Notes: a model not told the origin generated them from the letters alone. A DNA stretch of 64,000 nucleotides from Bradyrhizobium sp. PSBB068 (GCA_016839165.1 CP069300.1:2728001-2792000); one strand, 5' to 3'; positions 1-9,820 are shown, numbered from the stretch's first letter. Numbers and translations are program-made.

Positions 1-1
1 G

Positions 2-856
2 CAGATGAAGCCCGGCGCGCTCGGCGCCGTGTTCACCGACCGCCCCAGCGCGTTCGACGATTTCGACGCTGCGGCCGACAGACTGGTCGATGCGCCCGGC
101 GTGCCGCTGGCGCTGCGCTATTTCGGCGGCGCGGGTCTCAGCCACATGAAGAAATACGGCACGCCGCTCTCGGCGTTCGCGAAAGTCCGCGCCAAGGCGA
201 GCCGCCATGCCAGGAACAATCCGCTGGCGTTGTTCCGCAAGGAGGTCACCGCCGACGACGTGATGAACGACCAGGTGATCTGGCCGGGCGTGATGACGCG
301 GCTGATGGCATGCCCGCCGACCTGCGGCGGCGCCGCCGCGATCCTGGTCTCGGAGAAATTCGCCGACCAGCACGGCCTCAACAAGCAGGTGCGCATCGCG
401 GCGCAGGCGATGACGACCGACACGCCGTCGACCTTCGGCGCCTCCGACATGATGCAGGTGGTCGGCTACGACATGGCGCGCGATGCCGCGAGTAAGGTCT
501 ATGAAGCCGCCGGCATCGGACCTGCGGACCTCGACGTGGTCGAGCTGCACGACTGCTTCGCGCATAACGAGCTGATCACCTATGAAGGGCTCGGCCTGTG
601 CGGCGAGGGCGAGGCCGCCAAGTTCATCGACGATGGCGACAACAGCTATGGCGGCCGGATCGTCACCAATCCGTCCGGCGGCCTGCTGTCGAAGGGCCAT
701 CCGCTCGGCGCCACCGGGCTTGCGCAATGCTACGAGCTGACCCGGCAGCTGCGCGGCACCGCGGCGGCGACGCAGGTGGAGGGCGCGCGGCTCGGCCTGC
801 AGCACAATCTCGGTCTCGGCGGCGCCTGCGTCGTCACGCTCTACGAACGTGCCTGA
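2..856 (+). CDS. SCP-x-type thiolase, 3' part
   Basis: This is the C-terminal part of a thiolase of the sterol-carrier/lipid-transfer group, which cleaves or condenses 3-ketoacyl-CoA. The reading frame is open through the left edge of the window, so the N-terminus with the first active-site cysteine is missing and the first visible Met is internal. Visible thiolase features are the VELHDCFAHNE segment, the NPSGGLLSKGHPLGATG block carrying the catalytic His, and a GLGGACVVTL end in which the usual second catalytic Cys is retained. It heads a tight same-strand run with two MaoC-type hydratases, an SDR and an acyl-CoA dehydrogenase, which together make up one beta-oxidation-like pathway. The substrate cannot be read from sequence. 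Confidence 0.9.
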   Translation, partial: QMKPGALGAVFTDRPSAFDDFDAAADRLVDAPGVPLALRYFGGAGLSHMKKYGTPLSAFAKVRAKASRHARNNPLALFRKEVTADDVMNDQVIWPGVMTRLMACPPTCGGAAAILVSEKFADQHGLNKQVRIAAQAMTTDTPSTFGASDMMQVVGYDMARDAASKVYEAAGIGPADLDVVELHDCFAHNELITYEGLGLCGEGEAAKFIDDGDNSYGGRIVTNPSGGLLSKGHPLGATGLAQCYELTRQLRGTAAATQVEGARLGLQHNLGLGGACVVTLYERA

Positions 857-864
857 GGCCGCCC

Positions 865-1296
865 ATGGTCGATCAATCCGCCGTCGGGCGTGCATTCAAG
901 CCGGTGACCGCGCGCGTCGAGCCGGGACGCCTGCGCTTCTTCCTCGATACGCTCGGCGAGACCAACCCGGTCTACCGTAATGGGGCGGCGGCGCCGGTGC
1001 CGCCGACCTATCTGTTCTGCCTCGAGATGATGGACGCGCCTGACCCGTTCGAGTTCCTGACCGCACTCGGCATCGATCTCGCCCGGGTGCTGCATGGCGA
1101 GCAGCGCTTCGATTATCACGCGCCCGTCGTGGTCGGCGACACCCTGACGTTCCGCCCAAGCGTCACGAGCGTGACCGACAAGAAGGGCGGGGCGATGACG
1201 CTGATCGTGGTCGATACACCGGTCACCAACCAGAACGGCGTCCATGTCGCCGATGTCTCGCGCACCATCGTGGTGCGCAATGCGAGGCCGTCATGA
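865..1296 (+). CDS. FAS1-like/MaoC-type dehydratase, N-terminal-domain protein
   Basis: A 143-residue hot-dog-fold protein resembling the stand-alone N-terminal half of MaoC-type enoyl-CoA hydratases. It has a PPTYLFCLE segment and a substrate-channel GEQRFDYHAPVVVGDTL motif. Proteins of this size usually pair with a second small MaoC domain that supplies the catalytic Asp/His, and the next gene provides exactly that (its start codon overlaps this stop as ATGA). The two probably form a heteromeric 2-enoyl-CoA hydratase in fatty-acid, steroid side-chain or aromatic acid oxidation. The ATG lies eight bases after the thiolase stop. Confidence 0.85.
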   Translation: MVDQSAVGRAFKPVTARVEPGRLRFFLDTLGETNPVYRNGAAAPVPPTYLFCLEMMDAPDPFEFLTALGIDLARVLHGEQRFDYHAPVVVGDTLTFRPSVTSVTDKKGGAMTLIVVDTPVTNQNGVHVADVSRTIVVRNARPS

Positions 1297-1700
1297 GCAG
1301 CAGCGTTCCCGCGGTCGGCGATGTCATCGTCCACAAGGAGTTTCCGCCGATCACCCGGCATCGCCTCGCGCTGTATTGCGGCGCTTCCGGCGACCACAAC
1401 CCGATCCATGTCGACATCGACTTCGCCAAGGCGGCCGGGTTTCCCGACGTGTTCGCGCACGGCATGCTCGTGATGGGTTATCTCGGCCAGGCGCTGACCG
1501 ATGCGGTCGCCCCCTCGCGGATCCGCTCGTTCTCGACCCGCTTTGCCGCGATCACCCAGCTCGGCGCGCAGCTGACCTGCGAAGGCATGGTGACCGAGTT
1601 GATCGAGCAGGGCGGTGAGCAGCGCGCGAAACTCGCGCTCACCACCAAGGACCAGCACGGCGAGATCAAGCTCGCCGGCGAAGCGATCATCGCGCTTTAG
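1293..1700 (+). CDS. MaoC-like (R)-specific enoyl-CoA hydratase
   Basis: A 135-residue hydratase-2 protein. The signature is visible around residues 30-55: YCGASGDHNPIHVD followed by FPDVFAHGMLVMGYLGQ, with the catalytic Asp and His. It hydrates trans-2-enoyl-CoA. The gene overlaps the previous stop by four bases, indicating translational coupling and supporting a two-subunit hydratase with its upstream neighbour. Confidence 0.9.
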   Translation: MSSSVPAVGDVIVHKEFPPITRHRLALYCGASGDHNPIHVDIDFAKAAGFPDVFAHGMLVMGYLGQALTDAVAPSRIRSFSTRFAAITQLGAQLTCEGMVTELIEQGGEQRAKLALTTKDQHGEIKLAGEAIIAL

Positions 1701-1708
1701 GAGAGATC

Positions 1709-2536
1709 ATGTCGAAACTGCAAGGAAAGGTCGCGCTCGTCTCCGGCTCTGGCCGTGGCATCGGGCGGGCGATTGCGCTGAAGCTTGCGAGCGAGGGCGC
1801 GCGCGTCGTGGTCAATGACCTCGATGCCGAGCCGGGCAACGCGGTCGTCGCCGAGATCAAGGCCATGGGCGGCGAAGCGATCGCGGTCAATGGCAGCGTG
1901 ACCGAGGCCGGCTTCGCCGATCGTTTCGTAGGCCGCGCCATCGAGCAGTTCGGCGGCCTCGACATCATCGTCAACAATGCCGGCTACACCTGGGACTCGA
2001 CGATCCAGAAGATGACCGACGAGCAGTTCCAGGCGATGCTCGACGTCCATCTGGTCGCCCCGTTCCGCATCATGCGCGCGGCATCCGAGCCGATCCGGGT
2101 GCTGGCGAAGAAGGAGGCGGAAGCGGGCCGCGAGGTGTTCCGCAAGGTCGTCAACATCTCCTCGATCGCCGGTCTCTACGGCAATGCCGGTCAGGCGAGC
2201 TATTCATCCGCAAAGGCGTCGCTGATCGGGCTGACCCGCACCATGTGCAAGGAGTGGGGCCGCTACAAGGTCAACGTCAATTGCGTGGCGTTCGGCCTGA
2301 TCAACACCCGCCTGACCCAGCCGATCGAGACCCAGCAGAAGACCATCGACGTCGCGGGCCGCGACATCAAGGTCGGGGTGCAGCCGCAGATGCTGGAGGC
2401 GATGGGCCGGATGATCCCGCTCGGCCGCGGCGGCACGCCGGAAGAGGCGGCGGACGCGGTCTATCTGTTCTGCAGCCCGGAATCGAACTACATCAGCGGT
2501 CAGGTGATCGTCGCCGGCGGCGGTCTGCTCATCTGA
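1709..2536 (+). CDS. short-chain dehydrogenase/reductase (3-hydroxyacyl-CoA type)
   Basis: A 275-residue SDR. The cofactor motif GSGRGIG follows the first strand, NNAG is present, and the catalytic Ser (NISSIAG) and YSSAK follow. An acidic residue after beta-2 (VVNDLD) suggests NAD preference. An insert rich in charged residues (about residues 132-145) precedes the catalytic Ser, as in bacterial homologues of peroxisomal multifunctional-enzyme SDRs. A good ribosome site (AGGAGA) sits just upstream of the ATG, eight bases after the preceding gene. Likely role: oxidation of 3-hydroxyacyl-CoA in the same operon's beta-oxidation cycle. Confidence 0.9.
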   Translation: MSKLQGKVALVSGSGRGIGRAIALKLASEGARVVVNDLDAEPGNAVVAEIKAMGGEAIAVNGSVTEAGFADRFVGRAIEQFGGLDIIVNNAGYTWDSTIQKMTDEQFQAMLDVHLVAPFRIMRAASEPIRVLAKKEAEAGREVFRKVVNISSIAGLYGNAGQASYSSAKASLIGLTRTMCKEWGRYKVNVNCVAFGLINTRLTQPIETQQKTIDVAGRDIKVGVQPQMLEAMGRMIPLGRGGTPEEAADAVYLFCSPESNYISGQVIVAGGGLLI

Positions 2537-2548
2537 TACGGGGATAAC

Positions 2549-3694
2549 ATGCACTACCGATCGTCCTGGATGACCGAGGAGCTGGACACCTTCCGTGACC
2601 AGTTCCGCAAATTCCTCGCCAAGGACCTGGCGCCGCATGCCGAAAAATGGCGCGCGCAGAAGCTGGTCGACCGCTCGGCCTGGCGCGCGCTCGGCGAGAT
2701 GGGTGCATTGCTGCCGAGCGTGCCCGAGGCCTATGGCGGCCTCGGGACCACCTTCGCCTATGACGCGGCGGTGCTCGATGACCTCGAGAGCACCGTGCCG
2801 GAACTGACCACCGGCGTCTCCGTGCACAGCGCGATCGTCGCGCACTACATCCTCAACTACGGCTCGGAAGAGCAGAAGCGGCGCTGGCTGCCCAAGATGG
2901 CGTCGGGCGAGATGGTCGGCGCCATCGCGATGACCGAGCCCGGCACCGGCTCAGACCTGCAGGCCGTCAAGACCACGGCGAAGAAGCAGGGCAATGCTTA
3001 CGTCATCAATGGCCAGAAGACGTTCATCACCAACGGCCAGGCCGCCGATCTCGTGATCGTGGTGGCGCGCACCGGCGCACCCGGCGCCAAGGGCATCTCA
3101 TTGATCGTCGTCGAAACAGCCGGCGCGGAGGGCTATCGCCGCGGCCGCAACCTCGACAAGATCGGCCTGCACGCCTCCGACACCTCGGAGCTGTTCTTCG
3201 ACAATGTCACGGTGCCGCCGGAGAACCTGCTCGGCAATGAGGAGGGCAACGGCTTCGCGCAGCTGATGCAGCAATTGCCGCAGGAGCGGCTGTCGCTCGC
3301 GATCGGCGCGGTCGCCTCGATGGAGCGCGCGGTCAAGATCACCGCCGACTACACCAAGGCGCGCACCGCGTTCGGCAAGCCGCTGATCGAGTTCCAGAAC
3401 ACCGCCTTCACGCTCGCCGAGCGCAAGACCGAGGCGATGATCGCCCGGGTCTTCGTCGACTGGTGCGTCGAGCGGCTGATCGCCGGCGACCTCGACACGG
3501 TCACCGCTTCGATGGCGAAATGGTGGTGCTCGCAGAAGCAGGTCGAGACCGCCGACGAATGCCTGCAGCTGCACGGCGGCTACGGCTACATGCAGGAATA
3601 CCCGATCTCGCGGATGTTCATCGATTCCCGCATCCAGAAGATCTATGGCGGCACCAACGAGATCATGAAGGTCCTGATCGCGCGCTCGCTGTAG
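2549..3694 (+). CDS. acyl-CoA dehydrogenase
   Basis: A 381-residue FAD-dependent acyl-CoA dehydrogenase of normal family length. Visible motifs are AMTEPGTGSDLQ (FAD/substrate loop), GQKTFITNGQ, the dimer and FAD-binding C-terminal domain with the QLHGGYGYMQEYP segment, and IYGGTNEIMK near the end. It introduces the 2,3-double bond of the acyl-CoA that the neighbouring hydratases would then hydrate. It is the last gene of the operon. A convergent chemoreceptor gene ends 23 bases downstream. Confidence 0.93.
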   Translation: MHYRSSWMTEELDTFRDQFRKFLAKDLAPHAEKWRAQKLVDRSAWRALGEMGALLPSVPEAYGGLGTTFAYDAAVLDDLESTVPELTTGVSVHSAIVAHYILNYGSEEQKRRWLPKMASGEMVGAIAMTEPGTGSDLQAVKTTAKKQGNAYVINGQKTFITNGQAADLVIVVARTGAPGAKGISLIVVETAGAEGYRRGRNLDKIGLHASDTSELFFDNVTVPPENLLGNEEGNGFAQLMQQLPQERLSLAIGAVASMERAVKITADYTKARTAFGKPLIEFQNTAFTLAERKTEAMIARVFVDWCVERLIAGDLDTVTASMAKWWCSQKQVETADECLQLHGGYGYMQEYPISRMFIDSRIQKIYGGTNEIMKVLIARSL

Positions 3695-3717
3695 GCAAGC
3701 GCGCGATCTCGGCGGCG

Positions 3718-5208
3718 TTACATCGCCCGCACGTTCTTGAGGAACTTGTCGACCTGGACTTCCAGCTCGGAGGCGTTGCTGGCGACTTCTCCGGAGGCCG
3801 CGAGCACGTTCTCGGCGGCCTTGCTGGCATCGTCGATCGCCTTGGTGGTTCCGTTGATGTTCGCGGTGACCTCCTTGGTGGCCGCGGCCTGCTCCTCGAC
3901 GGCGCTGGCGATCACGGTTGAGATCTCGCTGATCTGGACGATGACCTGCGAGATCGCCTTCAGCGCCGTGGCGGTGTTGCCGGTTGCGGTCTGCATCTCG
4001 TTGATCTGTGCCGAGATGTCCTCGGTGGCCTTGCCGGTCTGGTTGGCCAGCGCCTTGACCTCGGATGCGACCACGGCAAAGCCGCGTCCGGCCTCGCCGG
4101 CGCGCGCGGACTCGATCGTTGCGTTGAGCGCGAGCAGATTGGTCTGACCGGCGATCTGGTTGATCAGCGCGACGACGTCGCCGATCTTCTGCGCCATGGT
4201 CACGAGGCCTGCGACTAACTTGTCGGATTTCTCCGCTTCCTCGACCGCCATGCGGGCGATGCGGCTCGCCTCGGTCACCTGGCGGCTGATTTCGTTGACG
4301 GATGAGGAGAGCTCTTCGGAGGCGGACGCTGCACTCGCCGAACGCTGATTGACGAATTCGGCGGTCGTGGTCAGTGATCGGGCGGTGCCCTGCATCTGCG
4401 TCGAGGCCGATGACAGCATCCCGGCAAGACCCTTCACGTCCCTCTCGAAATCGTCGGCCAGCTTGATATTGCCGGTCACCACCGACCAGCTCAGCATCGC
4501 GCCGGTGTAGTTGCCGCGCTTGTCCATCAGCCCGGAGACCCTGAGGTCGAGCGTTTCCGGGCCGAGCTTGATCTTGGCCGCATGCGGCAGGTTCTTGGGA
4601 TCGCCGATGATGCGGCGCTGATGCGCCGGGTTCTTGTGGAAGATATCGAACGAGTTGCCGAGGATCTGGTCCGGCCGCACCGGAAGCAGATGCTTCACGG
4701 TGTCGAGCGTCTTGAGGCTGGTCTGGTTGATGTAGGTGATGTTGAAGTCGGTGTCGCACATCATGATGTTGATCGGCATGTTGTCGAGCATCTGCAACAG
4801 CCGTTCGGTCTGGGTTTCGAGCCGCGCCTTCTCGGTCGCGAGCTCCCAGGTCAGCATCGGCCCCGAGTAGCGGCCGCGCGAATTGGTCATCGCCGTCACA
4901 GTGAGATCGAGCGTCTCGCCGCCGATGGTGATGCGGGCCTTGTGCGGCAGGTTCTTCGGATCGGACAATAACCGGCGCTGATGCTGCGGGTTCTTGTGAA
5001 AGATATCGATCGACTGACCGATCAGCGCGTCGACCTTCACCGGCAGCACATGCTCGATCTTCTTCAGATTCTGCCGCGTCGACTCGTTGATGTAGGTGAT
5101 CCTGAAATCGCCCAGCTCGCAGAGCATGATGCTGATCGGCATGTCGTCGAACAGGCGGTAAGAATTGTCTGATGTAACTGCACTTGCAACGCTCTTGATT
5201 CCCAGCAT
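3718..5208 (-). CDS. soluble PAS-PAS methyl-accepting chemotaxis protein
   Basis: A 496-residue chemoreceptor without membrane segments. Two similar PAS-type domains (about residues 10-115 and 140-245) share an NPxHQRR/DPKNLPH signature, showing an internal duplication. They are followed by a methyl-accepting signalling domain with the conserved hairpin tip [29 protein letters not shown] chose the ATG at 5208 because a GGAGGA ribosome site precedes it. A longer frame to 5292 adds an unlike, Arg/Cys-rich leader. Presumably it senses a cytoplasmic or redox signal and couples to CheA/CheW. No che genes are nearby. Confidence 0.92.
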   Translation of the reverse strand: MLGIKSVASAVTSDNSYRLFDDMPISIMLCELGDFRITYINESTRQNLKKIEHVLPVKVDALIGQSIDIFHKNPQHQRRLLSDPKNLPHKARITIGGETLDLTVTAMTNSRGRYSGPMLTWELATEKARLETQTERLLQMLDNMPINIMMCDTDFNITYINQTSLKTLDTVKHLLPVRPDQILGNSFDIFHKNPAHQRRIIGDPKNLPHAAKIKLGPETLDLRVSGLMDKRGNYTGAMLSWSVVTGNIKLADDFERDVKGLAGMLSSASTQMQGTARSLTTTAEFVNQRSASAASASEELSSSVNEISRQVTEASRIARMAVEEAEKSDKLVAGLVTMAQKIGDVVALINQIAGQTNLLALNATIESARAGEAGRGFAVVASEVKALANQTGKATEDISAQINEMQTATGNTATALKAISQVIVQISEISTVIASAVEEQAAATKEVTANINGTTKAIDDASKAAENVLAASGEVASNASELEVQVDKFLKNVRAM

Positions 5209-6065
5209 CGAGTCCTCCGCAAGTTGAATGGGGTTACGACAGGTCGCACGAAGCCGCACGTCCCGCCGCGGCAGGGTGTGCAATGTGCGCAATGCATGTG
5301 CTGATTTTCGATGGAACCGTATGTGATTCGAGTTCGATCAAGAAGCGTATGCAATGTGCCGTGCGCGATGGCACAAGGCTGATTGCGCGATGCACGCGAC
5401 GAGCGCAGTCGAATTCTGCGAGAAAGGCGACGATCTGCGGCGAAATTCGCGCGAACCAGCCCCGCAGCTGCCGAGCGGTTGCTTGCCGCACCGTAATCGT
5501 ACGGTAGTGCGCGTGACCCGCACTATGTTCGTCAGCGTGCACATTGGCATTTTCTGCATATGGAAGCAGCCACACGCGCGTTGCAAGACGTCGGCATGGC
5601 GCGGCCGCCGAGCGCGTGTTCGATGTTGACGACATCGATCGGCGGATCACTTCACCGCGCACGCCCTGTCAGGCTGGCGCCGCCGCGCGATCACCACGAC
5701 GCTGTGTCCACCGACGATGGGCCGGCTTCAGAATGCACCGGGAGGTTGTTGTCGGGCAGGGCGCGTTGCGCGATGGAGCCGGTGGCCCGCAGCGTGATAT
5801 CCGTCCGTATGAGGTCGGCGGCGGGGCTCGGCAACCGGACGCGGTGGTCCTGCGCTCCGGCCGTGCCGCGGCGATCCCTGCGGCGATCGTCTGCTCTGCG
5901 GAAATCGACGATGGAATAGCGTTGCCCATTGCCTATCGCATGGCTTGACGTCGCTGCGGCCTCGCGACGCGGCTTCGGCCTTGCACCAAATTTCGGTCTA
6001 TCATACCCCCGTGGGACGACGATCCGCGCGACGCCAAGGCGCGCCAATGCCCGCAGGGAGCCCTC
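5209..6065. other. intergenic region without a convincing gene
   Basis: About 860 bases between the divergent chemoreceptor and ThDP-enzyme genes. Several short frames cross it on both strands, but none gives a recognisable or compositionally convincing protein. The part near 5270-5400 is rich in short TGTGC/GCAC words. It presumably carries the promoters of both flanking genes. I see no RNA gene or mobile element. Confidence 0.5.
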
Positions 6066-7721
6066 ATGACCAGAAGCAATGCCCGCACCGGAGGCCAGAT
6101 CCTGATCGACCAGCTGGTCGCGCAGGGCGTGGAGCGCGTCACCTGCGTGCCGGGCGAGAGCTATCTGGCGGCGCTCGATGCGCTGCATGACAGCGCGATC
6201 GACGTCATGATCTGCCGCGCCGAGGGTGGCGCGGCGATGATGGCGGAAGCCTACGGCAAGCTCACCGGACGTCCGGGCATCTGCTTCGTCACCCGCGGCC
6301 CCGGCTCGACCAATGCCGCGCATGGCGTGCACATCGCGATGCAGGATTCCACCCCGATGATCCTGTTCGTCGGCCAGGTCGATACCGGGATGCGCGAGCG
6401 CGAGGCGTTCCAGGAGCTCGACTACAAGGCGGTGTTCGGCACCATGGCGAAATGGGCCGTCGAGATCGATCGTCCCGACCGCATTCCCGAGTTGGTCGCA
6501 CGTGCCTTCCGCGTCGCGTTGCAGGGGCGGCCCGGTCCGGTGGTGATCTCGCTGCCGGAGAACATGCTGACCGAAACCGCAGCCGTCGCCGACGCGCCGA
6601 AGGTCGTGCCCGCGGCCACCTGGCCGGCGCCGGCCGATCTCGAGCGTCTCGGCGCGCTGCTCGCATCGGCCAAGGCGCCGATCGTGGTGCTCGGCGGTTC
6701 TGCCTGGACCGCAGAGGCGGCGAAAGGCATTGCGCGCTTTGCCGAGCGTTTTGATCTCCCGGTCGCGACCTCGTTCCGTCGCGCTTCGCTGATCGACGCC
6801 GACCACTCGCGCTATGCCGGCGATCTCGGCATCGGCCCGAGCCCGAAGCTCAGGGATCGCATCACCGGTGCCGACGTCATTCTCCTGATCGGCGGCCGCA
6901 TGTCGGAGATGCCGTCATCGTCCTATACGCTGCTCGACATTCCCACACCGAGCCAGCAGCTGGTCCATGTCCATCCCGGCTCCGAGGAGCTCGGTCGGGT
7001 CTACCAGCCGGCGCTGGCGATCCAGGCGACGCCCGCAGCCTTCGCCTCCGCTGTCGAGACCATGAAGCCATCGGCCACGCCGGCCTGGAAGGGCGAGGCG
7101 GCGAAGGCGCACACGGATTATCTGGCCTGGACCGACAAGCCGCGCGAGCTGCCGGGCAATTTCCAATACGGCGAGGTCGTGACCTGGCTGCGCGATCGTT
7201 TGCCGAAGGATGCGATTGTCTGCAACGGCGCCGGCAATTATGCGGGCTGGATCCATCGCCACCATCGCTTCCACAGTTTCGCGGCCCAGCTCGCGCCGAC
7301 CTCGGGCTCGATGGGCTATGGCGTGCCGGCGGCTGTGATGGCCAAGCGGCAGCATCCGGATCGCGTCGTCGTCGCGTTCGCCGGCGACGGTTGCTTCCTG
7401 ATGAACGGGCAGGAGTTCGCCACCGCCGTGCAGTACGACGCGCCGCTGATCGTCGTCGTCATCGATAACGCGCAATATGGCACCATCCGCATGCATCAGG
7501 AGCGCGACTATCCCGGCCGCGTCGTCGGCACCCAGCTCAAGAATCCGGATTTTGCACTCTACGCCAAGGCGTTCGGCGGCCATGGCGAGCGGGTCGAGCG
7601 CACCGAGGATTTCGCGCCCGCCTTCGAGCGCGCGCTGGCCTCCGGCAAGCCCGCGATCCTGCACTGCCTGGTCGACCAGCGCGCGCTGTCGGTCGGCAAG
7701 GATTTTGTGCCACAGGCATGA
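6066..7721 (+). CDS. acetolactate-synthase-like ThDP-dependent enzyme
   Basis: A 551-residue thiamine-diphosphate enzyme with the PYR, central and PP domains of the acetolactate synthase/benzoylformate decarboxylase family. The activating Glu is at residue 53 (ICRAEGGAAMMAEAYG). The ThDP/Mg motif begins GDG at residues 440-442 and ends near IDNAQYGT. It lacks a regulatory-subunit neighbour and is shorter than biosynthetic IlvB, so a catabolic carboligase/decarboxylase or a sulfo- or amino-acid-related lyase is more likely than branched-chain synthesis. An FAD amino-acid dehydrogenase follows on the same strand. The stop codon lies inside a dispersed palindromic repeat. Confidence 0.87.
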   Translation: MTRSNARTGGQILIDQLVAQGVERVTCVPGESYLAALDALHDSAIDVMICRAEGGAAMMAEAYGKLTGRPGICFVTRGPGSTNAAHGVHIAMQDSTPMILFVGQVDTGMREREAFQELDYKAVFGTMAKWAVEIDRPDRIPELVARAFRVALQGRPGPVVISLPENMLTETAAVADAPKVVPAATWPAPADLERLGALLASAKAPIVVLGGSAWTAEAAKGIARFAERFDLPVATSFRRASLIDADHSRYAGDLGIGPSPKLRDRITGADVILLIGGRMSEMPSSSYTLLDIPTPSQQLVHVHPGSEELGRVYQPALAIQATPAAFASAVETMKPSATPAWKGEAAKAHTDYLAWTDKPRELPGNFQYGEVVTWLRDRLPKDAIVCNGAGNYAGWIHRHHRFHSFAAQLAPTSGSMGYGVPAAVMAKRQHPDRVVVAFAGDGCFLMNGQEFATAVQYDAPLIVVVIDNAQYGTIRMHQERDYPGRVVGTQLKNPDFALYAKAFGGHGERVERTEDFAPAFERALASGKPAILHCLVDQRALSVGKDFVPQA

Positions 7722-7761
7722 TCCGGAAAAGTGCGTAGCGGTTTTCCGAGCAAGATCATGC
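7716..7761. repeat. dispersed palindromic intergenic repeat, copy 1
   Basis: A 46-base element with GCATGATC/GATCATGC ends and an inner CCGGAAAAG...GGTTTTCCG inverted repeat. It begins in the last codons of the ThDP-enzyme gene, so that gene's TGA lies within the element. A diverged copy in opposite orientation is at 24257-24305. It resembles the palindromes scattered through Bradyrhizobium/Rhodopseudomonas genomes. It could act as an mRNA 3' end stabiliser or terminator. Confidence 0.75.
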
Positions 7762-7783
7762 CCAAGAGAAAGGCCTCGCGCTA

Positions 7784-9055
7784 ATGGCTCCGTCCACCGG
7801 CCGTCACGTCGCGATCATCGGCGCCGGTGCGGTCGGCGTGATCAGTGCCATCGAAGCGCTGCGCACGGGCCATCGCGTCACGCTGATTGATCCCGGCGAG
7901 CCCGGCGGTCAGCAGGCCGCGAGCTATGGCAATGCCGGCTGGCTGTCGTCGCATTCGGTGATCCCGCCGGCCGAACCCGGCACCTGGAAGAAGGTGCCGG
8001 GTTATTTGATGGACCCGCTCGGGCCGCTCGCGATCCGCTGGTCGTATCTGCCGAAGGCTTTGCCGTGGCTGGTCAAATATCTGCTGTCGAGCTGGACCGA
8101 GGCGCAGGTCGAGGCCACCGCGCGGGCGATGCGCAATCTGCTGAAGGACGCTCCGCTGCTGCACCGGCAGCTCGCCGAGGAAGCCGGCGTCCCCGAGTTG
8201 ATCGAACGGCGCGGCGTGATGCATGTGTTTCCGTCGCGCGCGCCTTTCGACAAGGATCTCGGCTGGCGCATCCGCAAGCGCGTCGGCATCGAATGGCTGG
8301 AGCTCGACGAAAACGAGATGCGCCAGCGCGAGCCCGATCTGCATCCGCGCTACAAGTTCGGGGTCGTGGTCGAGGAGGCGGGCCGCTGCCGCGATCCCGG
8401 CGCCTATGTCGCGGCGCTCGCTGCGCACGCGATCGCGCACGGTGCCGCGCGCGTGGCTGCCAAGGCAACCGGCCTCAGGCTTGCGGGCGACAGGCTGGTC
8501 GCCGTGGTCAGCGAGAGCGGCGAGATCGCCTGCGATGCGGCAGTCGTTGCCGCCGGCGCGCGCTCCAAGCAGCTGACCGCATCGATCGGCGATCGGCTGC
8601 CGCTGGAAACCGAGCGCGGCTATCACGTCATGATCGAGAATCCGGAATCCGGACCGCGCAATTCGATGATGGCCTCGGATGCAAAGATGGTCGTCAACTG
8701 GACCGACAAGGGCCTGCGCGCCGCCGGCACGGTCGAGATCGCCGGGCTCGACGCCGAGCCGAACTGGCAGCGCGCCGAGATCCTGCGCGAGCATCTGTTC
8801 AGCATGTTCCCGAAGCTGCCGCGGGATATCCCGCCATCGCGGATCAAGACCTGGTTCGGCCACCGCCCGAGCATGCCCGACGGGCGTCCTTGCATTGGCC
8901 ATGCCAGTGCGACGCGCGACGTGGTCTACGCCTTCGGCCACGGCCATGTCGGCCTGGTCGGCTCGGCCCGCACCGGCCGGCTGGTCGCGCAGCTGCTGAG
9001 CGGCCAGCCGCCGGAGATTCCGCTAGCACCGTTCGCGCCTGCGCGATTTCTGTAA
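7784..9055 (+). CDS. FAD-dependent amino-acid dehydrogenase (DadA-like)
   Basis: A 423-residue DAO-superfamily flavoprotein. The N-terminal dinucleotide site is IIGAGAVGVISAIEALRTGHRVTLIDP, followed by the DadA-like YGNAGWLSSHSVIPPAEPGT segment. The C-terminal FAD block is YAFGHGHVGLVGSARTGRLVAQL. It probably oxidises a D-amino acid or related amine to the 2-oxo acid and passes electrons to the respiratory chain. The upstream ThDP enzyme on the same strand may use the 2-oxo acid, which is an inference from neighbourhood only. Confidence 0.9.
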   Translation: MAPSTGRHVAIIGAGAVGVISAIEALRTGHRVTLIDPGEPGGQQAASYGNAGWLSSHSVIPPAEPGTWKKVPGYLMDPLGPLAIRWSYLPKALPWLVKYLLSSWTEAQVEATARAMRNLLKDAPLLHRQLAEEAGVPELIERRGVMHVFPSRAPFDKDLGWRIRKRVGIEWLELDENEMRQREPDLHPRYKFGVVVEEAGRCRDPGAYVAALAAHAIAHGAARVAAKATGLRLAGDRLVAVVSESGEIACDAAVVAAGARSKQLTASIGDRLPLETERGYHVMIENPESGPRNSMMASDAKMVVNWTDKGLRAAGTVEIAGLDAEPNWQRAEILREHLFSMFPKLPRDIPPSRIKTWFGHRPSMPDGRPCIGHASATRDVVYAFGHGHVGLVGSARTGRLVAQLLSGQPPEIPLAPFAPARFL

Positions 9056-9064
9056 GAGGAAACC

Positions 9065-9298
9065 TCAGCTGTCGCCGGCCCAGGCGGTGATCGCCGCCGG
9101 CGCGATCACACGCCTTGGCATATGCGGGTTGATCGTGCCGGCGCTGATGTCCTGCGTCTGAACCAGCAGGCTGCGCGCGAATGCCTTGGCATCCTGCTCG
9201 GATGCGAAGGTGCGGGTCTGGCGCGCGAAGCGATGGTGCCCGGCGTCGGGATTCCTCATCGCGAACGAGACGTACCAGATGGCCTTGTCCGTCTTCAT
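9065..9298 (-). CDS. small hypothetical protein
   Basis: A 77-residue soluble protein beginning MKTDKAIWYVSFAMRN, chosen over a longer Arg-rich frame to 9463 whose first 55 residues look non-coding. It contains an ASEQDAKAFARSLL helix typical of a small alpha/beta protein family common in Bradyrhizobium. No function is assigned. It converges on the amino-acid dehydrogenase gene. Confidence 0.7.
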   Translation of the reverse strand: MKTDKAIWYVSFAMRNPDAGHHRFARQTRTFASEQDAKAFARSLLVQTQDISAGTINPHMPRRVIAPAAITAWAGDS

Positions 9299-9523
9299 TG
9301 CGCGTCTCTGGCGGCGCTGGTCCGCCCGCGCGAGCGGGACGCGTTGCTGAATGCTGGTTGTGCAAATTGTGCCAAACGAAAGGGTCCTGAAGCGTAACAG
9401 ATGCCGCCCAAATAGCACCCGGCGGAGAAGTATACCAACACGAAGCCGGACGCGATGGCTCAACCGACGGGCGAAATGACAATGCGCCGCGGTGCCGTTG
9501 GTTCCCGCGACCCGCTGCGGCTT

Positions 9524-9718
9524 TCATGTGCCGTCGCGCAAGCCGTCCTGGCGTGCCGCGGCGATGGCCTTTTCAACCTCCGCCGCGAGCGCCGCGAGAT
9601 GCTCGGCGAGCTTGGCGAACAGTTCGCGCTTCTGGATGTCCGTGGTGAGGTCGCGGATCAGGGCGCACTCCGCAGCATCGGTGCGAAGCTTTTCAAGATG
9701 CGTCAGCATGTCCTGCAT
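9524..9718 (-). CDS. small helical hypothetical protein
   Basis: A 64-residue protein starting MQDMLTHLEKLRTDAAECALI. It is almost entirely helical with heptad-like Leu/Ala spacing (KLAEHLAALAAEVEKAIAAA), suggesting a coiled coil. The frame extends upstream to 9799, but the extension is unlike protein. Proteins of this type are frequent in Bradyrhizobium. The function is unknown. Confidence 0.65.
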   Translation of the reverse strand: MQDMLTHLEKLRTDAAECALIRDLTTDIQKRELFAKLAEHLAALAAEVEKAIAAARQDGLRDGT

Positions 9719-9820
9719 TTTCCACCCGCCACCGTTTTCGGCAAACGGTAGGGAGCACGAAGCCCGCCGACAATAACGTGTGATATTTGCCGCCGGCATC
9801 CGACGAAGCAGATCCCGCCT

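Noticed and set aside
3098..4759. A 553-codon minus-strand frame overlapping the acyl-CoA dehydrogenase and chemoreceptor genes
   Set aside because: Repetitive Arg/His/Gln-rich translation typical of a GC-rich shadow frame; the overlapping real genes have clear domains.
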